DNA of 64,000 nucleotides, from NCBI GenBank assembly GCA_907163345.1, contig CAJQUN010000023.1, forward strand, positions 7,636,598 to 7,700,597, written 5' to 3'. The notes under the pieces are model-generated. The model worked only from the letters and a program-made list of their open reading frames with translations, was not told the origin of the DNA and made no database searches. Source of the stretch: Haberlea rhodopensis (lineage: Eukaryota; Streptophyta; Magnoliopsida; Lamiales; Gesneriaceae). Both the position numbers and the translations under genes were made by a program. Within the stretch, counting starts at the first letter, position 1, and every line of letters starts with the position of its first letter. This document shows, piece by piece, positions 11,211 to 23,267 of this stretch.

Positions 11211-11368
11211 GCTGTTGCCAGCTTTAACTTTTTTTAATTTAATTGTTTTTTTGTTTTTAAAAATTCTATAAATAGGTGTGTTGAATCCACATAATTCATT
11301 CTTTGAAAGTTTTATACTTCCATGTAATATTTTTCATAATCTCTCCATTGTGCATTACTTATATAATA

Positions 11369-13467
11369 ATGGCATCTTCATCTAGCAGTGATGGTCGCAG
11401 CCGAGGTCACAGCCGAGTTCGTTCCGAGTCACCTATCACTTAGTTCATTGTCGGCAATGATTTTACCTGTGCCAATTCCCTAGTTAAATGAAAGTTATGA
11501 TTATTTTGTGGACCTTACTATTGGAGGTTCATCTATAAACGTTGAAACGGAAGAACCCGAATAACATGTCGAACCTCCTTGTGCCCAAGAGAGAACAAGT
11601 GGAGTAATCCAGAGCCACTACAGTAGCGAGTGGACAACCAACTCGTGCCAAAAGAAGTAAAATATGGGATCACTTTAAACTCGCTCAAAAAGAATGTACT
11701 AATGAATATGTTACAATTTGTAAATTATGTAAGATATAGTATTCATATAAAGCTGGTGGTTCCAGTGAATGCACCAGAACATTTAAAAAACACTTAGTAA
11801 AAAATATGGTTTTGATGAGACAACATTACAACCATTAGGTAGAGAAACAACACAAGCATAAATTAAGGCTCTCACTGGCACGAATTTTATTTTAACTGTT
11901 GAAATTAATCGTAGATCATTTGTTAGATATGTGATTAGATGTGAACTACCTATACAAGCAGAACATGATGGTTTTATTGAATTTGCTTCATCTATACAAC
12001 TCATGTTTAAACATATTTCTAGGCACACACTAAAAAGAAAATGTATGGACGTGTTTGTTGAATATATAAATACACTGATTGAACATCTTTCTAGTTTGCC
12101 TTGTAGGGTTAGCGTAACAACCGATATTTGGTCAAATGTAAAATCGGATTCATATATTGTTGTCACTTGTCATTGGATTGATGATAATCGGTGTATGAAA
12201 AAATAAATTTTATCATTAGATGATTTAGATTGTGCACATACTGGTTATGTAATTTCCAATACCTATAGACATTATGGAATTTAGGATAAGATATTTTCAA
12301 TCACATTATACAACGCTGCGAATAACAAAGCTGCGATTCATAATTTAAAGACTTATCTGAAATCAATGCTTGATGTTGTTTTTTCATATTAGATGTGCGT
12401 GTCATGTTATTAATTTGGCTGCGAAAGTTGGTTATGATGACAATCACTCAGCATGTATTGAGAAATTGAAATATTGCGCTAAATGGTTACGCACGAGCAG
12501 TGATAAGCATGATTGGAAACAATTAATTATCTAATGGTTTGAAGCATCTTCTTTTTCCATCACCAATGAAAACTATGTGGAATTCGTTGTACAATATGTT
12601 GAATGCTACTTTACCTTACAAAAATATTTTAACTCCATTTTATAATTGATATCAAATGTCTGATACCGATGAGAGTATTTATTTGACTGATGAGGATTGG
12701 GAATTTGTTGAAAATTGTGTATCATTGTTATGTACTTTCAAAGAAGAGACGGAACGCTTCTCCGGTATTACTTATCCAACTTCTGTTTATTTTCTTCATT
12801 TAGTATTTAACATGTTTGATAAGTTTATAGAGTGATGATGAATTGCATACTTTGTAAGTTCAATGGAAACTAAATTTATTAAATATTGGGAACAAATCAT
12901 ACACGTGCACTGCATCGCAACATTACTAGATTCTAGTCAATGTTTAGAATCATTTGAATTTTTTAACATTATGCTAAATTTTTGGAGAAGGTTGTTGACG
13001 ATCCAAAGATGTCTATAATGCAATCTCTCCAAAATATGTTTCAGTTGTATTTTAATCAACATGTAAGTGAACCGACGCAACAAAGGGCTGTTGAAGAACA
13101 ACCTCGAGCTCAATCCAAATGCGGATGCATCAATTTGCTTAGGTTGCTGGGTAGGAAAAAATTGAAGGGAAAAGGACATTCTACTAGCACGTCGACTGAG
13201 TTGCAAATTTATCTGAATTATCAATTTATAACGGAAGACAAATTCGACGTCTTACAATGGTGGAAGTCAAATGCAGCACAATTCCCCATCTTAGCCAAAA
13301 ATGCTAGAGACGTGTATAGATACAAGCTTCAAGCGTCGCTTTTAAATCGACATTCTCAATATATAGCCGAAGTATTGGAGAATTCAGAAGTAGTCTATCT
13401 GCTGATTCATAATGCATGTTCACATTACTTAAAGATTAGTTTGAAGCAGAATGCAAGAATAGAATAG
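11369..13467 (+). pseudogene. Decayed hAT transposase
   Basis: A start-like ATG at 11369 (MASSSSSDGRS) is followed by stops. In pieces one can read a BED-type zinc finger (IWDHFKLAQKEC, then CKLC and TFKKHL near 11660-11800). Next comes the RNase H-like core start SLPCRVSVTTDIWSN with VTCHWID (12090-12190), and then the C-terminal hAT dimerisation block FDVLQWWKSNAAQFPILAKN with LLNRHSQ (13229-13360). Several stops and frame breaks separate these, so no full transposase can be made. In a working element this enzyme would cut and paste the ends described above. The largest open part is 13 kb-side, 161 codons, ending 13467. Confidence 0.8.
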
Positions 13468-13872
13468 ATGGGGCGGTTGACGAATTCATAAATCATTATG
13501 AAGAGCAAGAAGAAGAAAACGTCAAAACAATACTTATCAGTTATAAAGAGTGCTAAATACGAATGGTTTTATTTGTATTTTCAATTGTGATAAGTGTAAA
13601 TATATTTGTATATGCATTTATAATATCAAATGAAGAAGAAATATATTGAATTTGTTATGAATATTATGGAAAATATTTACGTAAATAAATAATAAAAAAA
13701 GGGAGCATGGAACCGGATCTGGATCCGATCCGGTTCCTTAATGAATCGGACAGGTTCCGGGATATGGACCCGAAACTGGAATCGAATTGATCCGGTTCCG
13801 GTCCCAACCAGTTTCGAAACTGACCATTTTTGGACCGGACTGGTTTGATCGTTAAGCACCCTGATGTATGTT

Positions 13873-14991
13873 CTAGCACTCAATATGCTCATATTATTGA
13901 TGTTCTTGTTGATCACATTACTAGAAAAGTCAGTAGCAGTCGAACCCCTAATTGTTTGTATCATGAACATTTTTTAGCTAATGTTTATTTGCAATTTGTT
14001 AGCTATAGTTGGTGGTAACAGTGCAACAAATTTTTTAAATAGTACAACAACATAATAACCATGTTTAGATAGCTCTCCAAACACAATTATTGCACTCTTC
14101 TCCTAATAATTGTACTATCTTGCAATTCATGAAAATCGAACACGGGATCTTTGCTCTGATGCCAATTGTATGACACATCGTTTAATGTTTTACCAACAGT
14201 TATATCTGGTAGTAATAGTATAACTTAAATCTTTTAACCATATAACAACATAAATATCATATTTCGATCTTTCTTTAAATAAGGACAATTATTATACTTC
14301 AATAGCTAAGGGCATTTTATTACACTTCAATGTTAGTTCAGAAAACAGTTATTTTCAATCAAAGTACAAAATTACAAAGATCTTTCATTGATGATTGATT
14401 CCTAAAAGAGAAGAAAGTGTCGAGGATAGTATAATATATGCGAAACACGCTTTAGATAATTGTGATATTCTCGAAGAATATCAAGTTTAATGAATAATTT
14501 GGTACGCGGATCTCAGTTTTTTGTACGGTGATCATACTATCGCTAAAAGGTTCAATAATGATTGATTATTCTTATAGCTGTATGATATTTAAGGTTGAAT
14601 CTTCTTAGTTTTTGATAACATCATAATTGAGCTTTGCAAAGAGTTCAACCAAATTTTTTTAAGCTATGGAGCAACCCACACTTTATCAAATAATTTTAGT
14701 TATATTATATTTTCTTCTATAGAACGGAAAAAACATCTTGCATTGTATGGAAAAGCTGCATAGATTAGGTCCAATATACCCGACCTTTTTCGGATCCCGT
14801 GCATCATTGAAATTTCGTGTATCGGGTTTACCCATGTTTATTTTTTTTCCTCCATAGACTTTTTTTAACTCAACTATTATATAATATGTGGGGTCCTCGT
14901 TACTTAATCAATTGTGTAATCAAATATTTATACATATGTGAGTAGGATTTAAGTAATAATACAAACTGATTAAGAGTTTTACTATGCCAAT
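13873..14991. other. Spacer with retroelement-like remnant
   Basis: AT-rich, no gene. At about 14115-14175 the minus strand reads TTGGCATCAGAGCAAAGATC followed by GTGTTCGATTTTC, which resembles either a Met-tRNA primer-binding site or a SINE head. No matching LTR was found, so it stays unclassified. Confidence 0.35.
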
Positions 14992-16454
14992 TGTAACAAC
15001 ATGTACAAAATCCTAACAAAACCCTGACATAATATACAACACATGTACATCAAACAACCTAAAGAAGTTCAACTCCTACTCAGTGGTTCAGCTCGCAACA
15101 AGATTCGACTCACAATCCTGTCCTCCCACGTCTATGAGTCCATACAGAAACAATCACACAACATGAGTATTGATAGACAACTATATCAGTTCTATATCAA
15201 TAAGCAACATATGATAAATAACCATCGGAAATCGCAATTGTGATTGTTCTGTCTCAATATGCAAATATGTCATGACATATCTCAACTATCATCCTGTTAT
15301 AACGGGACCGATATGATATGCATATCAGCTTAATATGTCAGTGGCTCAGCCTTCACGTCTCATATTAGCAGCACATATCATATAACCATCCTCACACGTT
15401 ATAACAGCCAAAGCATATGTCCAACAATGGCATACCTCTCATATGGCTTCAACTTATAATATGATTACAACAATCATATGTCTCAATCGCAATATATATA
15501 CTCAACAGCACCATATCAATAACAGCAATACGAGTATGTCAACACGTACCTGTTGTGCGATACAAAATATATAATATCAGGCGTCAGTATTAATCGCCTC
15601 TGTGTCCTGTCCCCTGTGATGGTGCTACATGAATACCAACAATATACAATGTCATAATAGGCTTCAAGATCAACTTCCACAAAAGTATTTCAAAATATAA
15701 ACCCTAGCGATCGATCTCTTCTTACACGCGATCGATCGCTTCATCCTTAAAAACCATTTTGCCCCAATTAGGATCGATCTCTACTTTCACACGATCAATC
15801 ACTACCTAGCGATCGATCGGTGCATGCTAGCGATCGATCACTAAACACACCACCTCTCTTGTGTTTAGCCTCGAGCGATCGATCGCCGCGTATGTAGCGA
15901 TCGATCACTATGCTCTGTTTTCTTAGAACATGACGATTTTACATGTAGCTCTTCCACCTTATACCATTGTTTCTACAGTCATACCTCCAAAACTTCATAC
16001 AAAGAATATTAAGTCATGGTATGAACATGTAGCCATGAAACTACAACTAATTCCTTGAATTCCATTTCATTCCAAAGCAAGACATAACAATTATATAGAA
16101 ATTGACCAACACTATGTTCACATGATTGAACTACCAACAAATAAATATCATCTATGCTAGAAGTCTTACCAAATCACTGTTATGTTACAACACACAAGTT
16201 TGTAGTTTGATTCTACACTCAACTTCAAGAGCTCAACTACATACAAGAAACCAGGGGTGGTGAGAGCTTTGGTAGAGATTTTTGAGTGAGTAATGGTGTA
16301 TCTATGTGTCTCCATTCTGATTTGGGTCTTTATATAGTAGCCTTCAACTCACATGTACATGAAATTCTGATATTAACAATGCATGCAACTTCATGTAGAT
16401 TTGGTGTCCAACTACATGCCTACATAACATAATTGGCTTGCTACATGTTCAACA
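14992..16454 (-). mobile_element. Putative LTR of a retrotransposon (minus orientation), limits uncertain
   Basis: The segment has the texture of an LTR read on the minus strand: a TATATAAAG promoter word at about 16329-16339, a purine-rich leader after it, and then a cluster of GATCGATC palindromes like those in the solo LTR at 48-50 kb. TG and CA termini can be chosen at these positions, but I found no target duplication, so the borders are guesses. Confidence 0.35.
15703..15912. repeat. Cluster of GCGATCGATCGC palindromes
   Basis: About nine copies or near copies of CGATCGATCG lie within 210 bases at irregular spacing, e.g. near 15706, 15729, 15812, 15831, 15876 and 15898, some with one or two changes (GGATCGATCT, CGATCAATCA). 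The same motif clusters at 41.2 and 49.1 kb. Confidence 0.85.
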
Positions 16455-18110
16455 AACCATGTCAGTACGACAAGACCCGTTTGACATCTCTAATCTGGAC
16501 CAAAACAAGTGGGATAGTTTGAAAATAACATTGATTAAATATTCTTTTTGATTTGTGGTATTTTTAAATATTTGTTTTTTGTAAAACGACCTCCAAACAC
16601 ATATAAAAAGCAAAGGTCCAACAAAACTCAAAAATTGAAAAAAGGTTATATTTCAAAACTATGTCAAATAAAGGTCATTTGTTTTAATAATCCCCAAACG
16701 AGCTCTATGTATAAATTAAGCCAACATCCATAAATATATAAATTAAGCCCAGATATTACATCGGGTCAAGTATTTGGCCAAACTCATCCCAAACTCGCCT
16801 TGTTGCCATCCTAATCACTCTGCAATCCAATTACTTAAGCAGTTAAGCTGCTCAAGAATTGAGCTACTGCACCTCTTTTGCATTCTGCATCATAAAAATA
16901 AAAATGAGAAAAGGGTTTAAGATTATCAAATGGCAAACGGTTTTGATCAGAGCCATAAGCTTTTAACTTCAATGTTGACAATGTCAAAGGATCCTACACA
17001 AGAATCATAAGTCTTATCTGTGGACCTCTCAATTTGGACATTTGAATAATGAAACTTCTTAGAAGAAACTTTAACCACCATTGGCCTAGCTACTTTATAT
17101 TTTCTAGCAATAGTGAAGTGTTTCATTTTTTTGCCAGTGTGTTTGCTAGGTTCCACCATCAATATCTATGTAATTTCCAGTGATTCTGTTTCATGCTCTA
17201 TAAACGAGGGCAATCTAGCCTAAAAGTTGAGGGGACAAAAAATAATAACATAAAAAATGGAAGGTAAAAAAATTTAAGGCATCAAAATATAATTTTAGTG
17301 GGGAGGGGGGGGGGAGAATGCTATTTTTAGGTCCAAAATACAATTGCTTTAAATACATATTTTTTATAAAGCTAATTTTTTTTTGAGGGAACAGGGCCAC
17401 ATAGATTCGCCCCTGTCTATAAAGGGGTTTGTTTAACGTTTTCGCAAAATTATTGAGTGTATTTTTTTGTTAAGTTGGTGGTGGGAGATGGAAGTTATGT
17501 CAACTTGGTATCGAATTCAGACCTCTCCCATTAGACCAAATTATAGGGAAATATTGAATGTATTTGTAAGGATAAGTTATTATCATTTAAAGTGATTACT
17601 GGTCAGTCGAGTCATCTTTAAAGGAAAAATTGAAATAAAGTTTTTAGAGAAATATTGTTTTATGGCTTCATATTCAAGTTTTTTTTTAAGAAATACAAAA
17701 ATCCATTTTTTGCTATTATATCTTCAAACTATTTTGTTTTCTAAAAAAATTTTAAAAACCCATTTAATAAATTAATTTTTTAAGTTAAATACTTCTACAT
17801 CAAAACCCACTCCCTCTTGTATTAATCATTTTTTCTTCTTCTTATAATTCCACATAATGTTGGGAACACATGTTAAAATAGGTTTGAGGACTCCCACTCC
17901 CCATCCCATCCTCTCTCCAAAATAGTGTAAGATTGTATTAAATTAAAAATAAATAAATGTAGATTAAAAAATAATATTGTTTTAGTACCTTGAATATTTA
18001 AAGTGAATATATATATTGCCTTTGGGTTGAATCAAGTGACTATTTTATATTGGGGTTTTTTCTCTCCTATATATTTTTATTATAGTCTTCGTTCTTGTTA
18101 TCATTATTTC
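16455..18110. other. Spacer, no supported gene
   Basis: AT-rich DNA with scattered poly-A/T. A minus frame at 16947-17162 begins MMVEPSKHTGKKMKHF and has a rather protein-like composition, but no family is recognised and no splice partners are evident. A tRNA B-box-like word near 17505 lacks an A box. Confidence 0.3.
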
Positions 18111-18119
18111 TTTGGGGGT

Positions 18120-18500
18120 TTTGGTAGATTATCCACTTATGGTTCTCAAATAGGCAGATTACTTCTATATAGTTTAAAAATATGTATTTTACCCCACTGT
18201 GATTTACAAAATAGGCAGTTTGCCTCCCTGTAGTTTGAAAATACGCATTTTACCCCATGTGATTTGTGAAAATAGACATTTTACCCTATGTTGTTTACAA
18301 AATAGACAGTTTACCCCATATGTGTAGGGTGTACTTTTACACATATTCAAAAACTATAAGGAGATAAAATTTTTATTTTCACAACCATAAGGTAAAATGC
18401 ATATTTTCAAATCTTAGAGATGAACTGCATATTTTGTAAACCACGGGAGGAGAGAGGGGTAAAATACATATTTTCAAACCACAAAAAGTAATTTGACTTT
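18120..18500. repeat. Inverted minisatellite, possible MITE
   Basis: Degenerate units of about 37 bases built on 'GTTTACAAAATAGACAGTTTACCCC' variants occur in direct orientation from about 18150 to 18320. The same unit then appears in reverse complement (GGTAAAATGCATATTTTCAAA) from about 18370 to 18490. The two arms flank a centre near 18345, so the whole could fold into a long imperfect hairpin. Terminal repeats and target duplication were not resolved. Confidence 0.6.
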
Positions 18501-21100
18501 TGGCAAATCATAAAAGAACTATTTGCCACTAGCTCTTATTTCTTTGCCGTGAAGAAGATTTCCACTACCCAAGAAATCTTGGTTCAAAAATTGATAGACC
18601 ATGTGATATTAAAAAATATATATTTGAATTCGTCCCTCTAAATTAAATATTATATTTCACTTTCAAACCCCTCCAAATAAACGACATGGGATATTTCTCT
18701 ATCTTTTTTTTCAATTTATTTTTTTGAGTGGGGTGGGGTTAAAATAAGCCAAGTATAATTCGAACTCTAGTTTGACCAAAGTGAATATAATCTCATATTG
18801 ATTTTGGCAAGACCGAGGAGCTCATAATTCTCTCATTCAATGTAAATTATTTGAAACAATGTCTTTTTTAAAATTTATTGAATCAATAATTGCCTACACG
18901 ACCAATGAAATACTGACTTTGCAATTTGAAAGTGCACATTGAATTGAATCTCATACTTGTGTGCAACAATTAATGTTCCCTGTGCTAGATCAAATTCTCA
19001 ATTGAGAATATTTTATTTAGAATATTCGTAGTTAAGATAGATGCATTATATATAATTTTATATTGTTAAATACCAGTGTTTTATATTAAATTTTGTATGA
19101 ATTTATAATACTAAAATGTTTTAATAGATTGAAATATTTCCTTTCATGATTCAGATGACCCATATATGTGATTAGTGTTGCATTTGGATCGAATTTCGTT
19201 TCAACTGCGTATTTGAAAATTTGAATTTGAAATGATTTCATACTTAGGAATTTGAAATACCTTACAATTTGCATTACAAATGCCAGCAGTATTGGATCTT
19301 AGAGTTTATGAATTCATATAAATTGTGAGTTGAAAAATATTTCAAAGTGATTATATTCATGATTTTAGAGTCACTAAAAAAGAATTTATTGCATTACAAA
19401 TGCCAGCAGTATATTTATATATATTTTCCATCTGGGGCTTCAAATCTAGGCTAATTTAAATAAATATTGTAAATTTTAAAAAAAATTACAAAACTAACGT
19501 TAAATTTATTTTTGTAACAAACTAACGTGAAACGGGTTTCGTGTCTGCGTTTCTCTAGAATATTTTATAAAAAAATGCTGACATGAAAAAACGCAGAGAT
19601 CATACGTATTTCTTGTGTCAGCATAGTAATAAATTGGTGTTATCTGTTTTAATACCTTTTGGTTATGTCATCATTATATTTGAACAATTGTTTTATCTTC
19701 TCCTGTACATATATAAATAAAAGAATATGGATATGACACGATAATGACACGATACGAACACATTAACACAAATTTTCAAAAATTACAGGACACAACACTT
19801 TTAGGGTGCTATAATATTTCTTATTTTTTATATATATTTTACTTATCAATTATGTTCTAATATACTAAAATTCAAGAAAAACTTTAATTATCAAATATTT
19901 GAATAATAAAATTGAAAATGATGTCAAATTATAGACACTCCATTCACTAATTAAAACATACAAAAAAAGTTATAATATTTTTTTACATTTTGGTAAAAAA
20001 AATTATAAACTTTTTTAAAAATATTATTTTTTTAATAAATATTTAAAGAATCATTTTCCCGTGCCTACGGCGTGTCCTGCCGTGTTCGAAACGTGTCGAA
20101 ATTTTTTTTAAAAAAAAAGATCCAGACGGGATGTGGCTTATCCGACACCGTGTCACACCCCTGTCCTGCCATGTCCGTGTCCGTGGAGTGTCCACCACTA
20201 TATTGAGTGATTTTTTGGAGTATCGATGCAACATAAATCTTCTCTCCGACAGAGAGAGAAATAAAACTCAGAGAAGTTAAAAGGTGAAAAACATACATCT
20301 TTAGCCTTAATTTTATTTCAGGAAGTTATAAAATGAATTGTTGAAAGAACTTATTTCTTTAAAATTTTATGCAGAAAACCACATTGGATTAAAATATACA
20401 TCTTTAGCCTTAATTTTATTTTCAGGTATAGATTTTTTAGGAATGAATTGTATAATTTTTTTTATGACTAACTAATAAGCATTTTAAATAGGGAAAATTG
20501 CACGGAGGTACCATGTTGAGAAACATATTGCAAATAAATAAATGTTTGCATTAAATATAAAGTATAGGGAGGTAAGAACTTTATTCACATAGGTATATTT
20601 TTTGAACTTTCGTTTTATTTAAGTCTTTTTGTTTCTTACTAAAATAAACATGATTTAATCTTTAACCTAATTAGGGTTTCAAACCTATGAAATATCTGAC
20701 ATCACTCTCATTTCTCTCCACCTCCACCACTTCTACCGTCTTCACCAGCCTGACGCCGAAGTCTTCACAAGCCGCACCGCCATATTCGACAGCCGCACAA
20801 CCTTTATGTGTGTTTATATGTGTGTGTGTGTGTCTATATCGTGTGTATGTTTAAACTGTATAGCAGCCGATGTGTCACACTTCGATAACTCTCTAAACAG
20901 AGATAGTTATTGCACTCCAATAGCTATATCACAAATTTTTGAAAATTTATACTCTTTTTTCATTTAAACTTTTTAAAAATATTTTGGTTCAATTTTTTTA
21001 AATAAGAAATTAATTTTTTAAAAGGCTAAAGATGTAGGGTTATTTATTTAAATAACCTGAATAAAACAAATAATTACAAAAATAACCCAAAAAATGAAAA
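18501..21100. other. Spacer with TE-like remnants
   Basis: No gene. Around 19735-19780 and 20055-20200 repeated CGTGTCC/GGACACG-like words resemble those at 3.6-4.3 kb. A GCATTACAAATGCCAGCAGTAT word is duplicated at about 19272 and 19390. CT-rich runs near 20700-20780 and (TG) runs near 20820 are simple sequence. Confidence 0.35.
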
Positions 21101-21121
21101 CATTTAAAAAGTAACCTAAAC

Positions 21122-21299
21122 CGCCAACGCCAATTGGGTTGGCGTGTCCAGTGGGTCACGCCAACTCAGTTGGCGTCACCGAATAAAATATTGGTCACGC
21201 CAACTCAGTTGGCGTGATCAATTTAAAATATATAGTCACGCCAACTGAGTTGGCGTGACCTTTGTTTTTTACTGTCACGCCAACCCAGTTGGCGTGACA
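21122..21299. repeat. Array of five palindromes with about 40-bp periodicity
   Basis: Five copies of a hairpin built on CACGCCAAC ... GTTGGCGTG. Centres lie near 21133, 21167, 21206, 21247 and 21286, i.e. 34-41 bases apart. The fourth has 12-bp perfect arms (21235-21246 and 21248-21259) around one base; the fifth has 12-bp arms (21273-21284, 21288-21299) around three. Spacers between them are AT-rich and not conserved. Compensated changes at the centre (CTCAG, CTGAG, CCCAG) leave the arms intact. Confidence 0.9.
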
Positions 21300-21675
21300 A
21301 TTATTTCACGTTATATTATTTATATAAAAATATCTAAAGTTAATGTAAATAATATATCATTACTCACATTAAAAAAATATTTCTAGTTAAAAAATTAATG
21401 CAAAAATTTAAATTAGTTTTAATTTTAAAAATTATCTTAAATCATAAACCAAATATATAAAAAATTTAAATAATCTAAAAAATAATACAATTTTTAAAAA
21501 TTATAAACCAAATTAGAAAAAGGTCAAAAAAATATCTCGATTATATATTTTGGATTGCAAAAAAAAATTTCAAACAAAATATTTTTTTGAAAAAGATTAT
21601 TATTATTATTATTTTGTTTACTAAACTAAATTCACATTCAAAAAATAAGAAAAAAAAGAAGAACATGTGCGTTTC

Positions 21676-21756
21676 TTACAGAAACACACACTGACAGTGT
21701 CAGTGTGTGTTTCTGTAAAAAAACGCACGTTAAAAACGCACGCTGTGCGTGCGTTT
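21676..21756. repeat. Perfect 43-bp palindrome followed by a second hairpin
   Basis: Positions 21676-21696 and 21698-21718 are perfect 21-bp complementary arms around a single G (arm TTACAGAAACACACACTGAC plus A). A second hairpin with 9-bp arms AAACGCACG / CGTGCGTTT lies at 21734-21756. GTGCGTTT words also flank the first. Confidence 0.9.
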
Positions 21757-22192
21757 CACTATAAAAAATTAAAAAAAAATTAATTAACAATATTTTTGAA
21801 ATTATTTTTTTAATTGACAATATTTTTTTAAATTAGCCTCAAATCTATCTATTGAGCCAAAAATAGGGCTAAAAGTAAATTGCATAAATTAAATATGTAT
21901 ATTTTAAGTTTAATAAAAATATTTTTGCAATTTAATAAGTTTAACAACTACAATAAAACCCTATAACTTAATAATATTGGGACCATAAAAATTTATTAAT
22001 TTAGAGATATTATTAGTTTATCGAGTATTAAATTAATAATGTTGAGATCAAATTGTACCAGAAAAAAATATTATTTTAAAAAGATTATTAATTTATCAAG
22101 TATTATTTATGGAGGTTTTACTGTATTGTGGTTTTAAATTTGTAAATTCGTGTGAAATTTACGTGAGCTATTTTTTTTAATAAATAATCATG

Positions 22193-22195
<3 letters not shown>

Positions 22196-22226
<31 letters not shown>
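22196..22226. repeat. (AT)n microsatellite
   Basis: Uninterrupted AT dinucleotides for about 30 bases. Confidence 0.95.
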
Positions 22227-22230
<4 letters not shown>

Positions 22231-23267
22231 GTTCTTGACTTTGAAAATTCAATGCATCAATGAATGGTGGTAATTAAATTAAATTAATTAAGAGGTAGAG
22301 TTTTAGGGACCTACTCGTTTTTCAGTACGAAACATAATTGCGAAACCGGCTAGAAAATGGTATTATAAATATTTTTTAAAGAACAATCAATCTTTTTATT
22401 TATCTTAGTCGATACAATGCTCAAGCTAGAGTTCCAATTGAACTTGTCGAGTATGAAACTGATGCGATCTCCTTTAATTTAGAGTTCCAATTGAACTTGT
22501 CGAGCATGAAACTGATGCTAAAAGAATACTGTAAATTACTTCAGGTTTTATCTAGGTATTAACAATGCTACTAAAAATACTTGAATATGGAATCGGTACT
22601 TTACTCAATTTTAAAATACACGATGCAACTTTCAAGCACGATAAAATGAAAAATATATATTAAATCGGATTCTTGAATGTGATATCGAGTTCCTATTTAT
22701 GAATTGAGATTTAAAAATAATAATCATTTAAAAAAAAGGTCAGGTTCGTGGGTCAGCCTGCCAAAACCAACGGCCTGCCTTTCTGCATGACTAAAAATGC
22801 TAGTCCAATACATCTATTTGGTTGATCAGGTTGGGCCAGAACCGTATAGGCCTGACCCATTTTGATATCTCTAAAAACAGTTCTCTTCTTTTAAAAATGA
22901 TTTAGTATAAGTCTCGCATATAGATGACTGTATTTCCCCGAAAAAAAAAATGTATCTTGGAGAAGAAAAAGTCTACCTTTGAGATTTCTACATTCACACC
23001 CTTTGACTTGACTTTCACCTACATCGATGTTTTTTATTATCGATAAAGTCTTCCCATTTATTACGAGCTAAGACAAAGACCAACTCCAAAACAATTTGAT
23101 CTGAAACAATCTTCCAGACCTTTAATTTCATTTCAGCTCGAAGAAATTAAGGAGTTTGATCAATGGATGAATATAATTGTCTCATTCAATAACCAGGCTC
23201 ATCGTCTCAGGATCAGGGTTTCTGTAATTTTGGGTATCAGGATTAAATCTTAGTGGCGTGCGTACAC
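22227..23267. other. Spacer and probable promoter/leader of the kinase gene
   Basis: AT-rich, no ORF. A 35-base word (AGAGTTCCAATTGAACTTG and following) is duplicated at about 22429 and 22480. The last 200-300 bases probably carry the promoter and 5' UTR of the kinase. Confidence 0.35.

Larger units (their letters stand above)
10506..13864 (+). mobile_element. hAT-superfamily DNA transposon, inactivated
   Basis: The left end TAGGGTTGCTTAACGGGCC (10506) and right end, whose complement reads TCAGGGTGCTTAACGATC (to 13864), are terminal inverted repeats of hAT type. They are flanked by an 8-bp duplication TGCATGTT (10498-10505) / TGTATGTT (13865-13872), 7 of 8 matching. Both subterminal regions are packed with CCGGTTCC/GGAACCGG words, likely transposase-binding repeats. 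The interior carries a decayed transposase gene and a nested smaller element. Confidence 0.85.

Noticed and set aside
14992..16454. Solo LTR with a proven target duplication
   Set aside because: No matching 5-mers were found at any TG/CA pair tried; kept only as a low-confidence LTR-like segment.
17468..17530. Possible SINE or tRNA-like head
   Set aside because: Only a B-box-like word is present; no A box and no target duplication.
18720..18810. Possible minus-strand SINE
   Set aside because: A GTTCGAA word is present on the minus strand, but the A box, tail and duplication are missing.
21122..21299. CRISPR-like array
   Set aside because: Repeats are palindromes with AT-rich, irregular spacers in a plant nuclear context; no cas genes.
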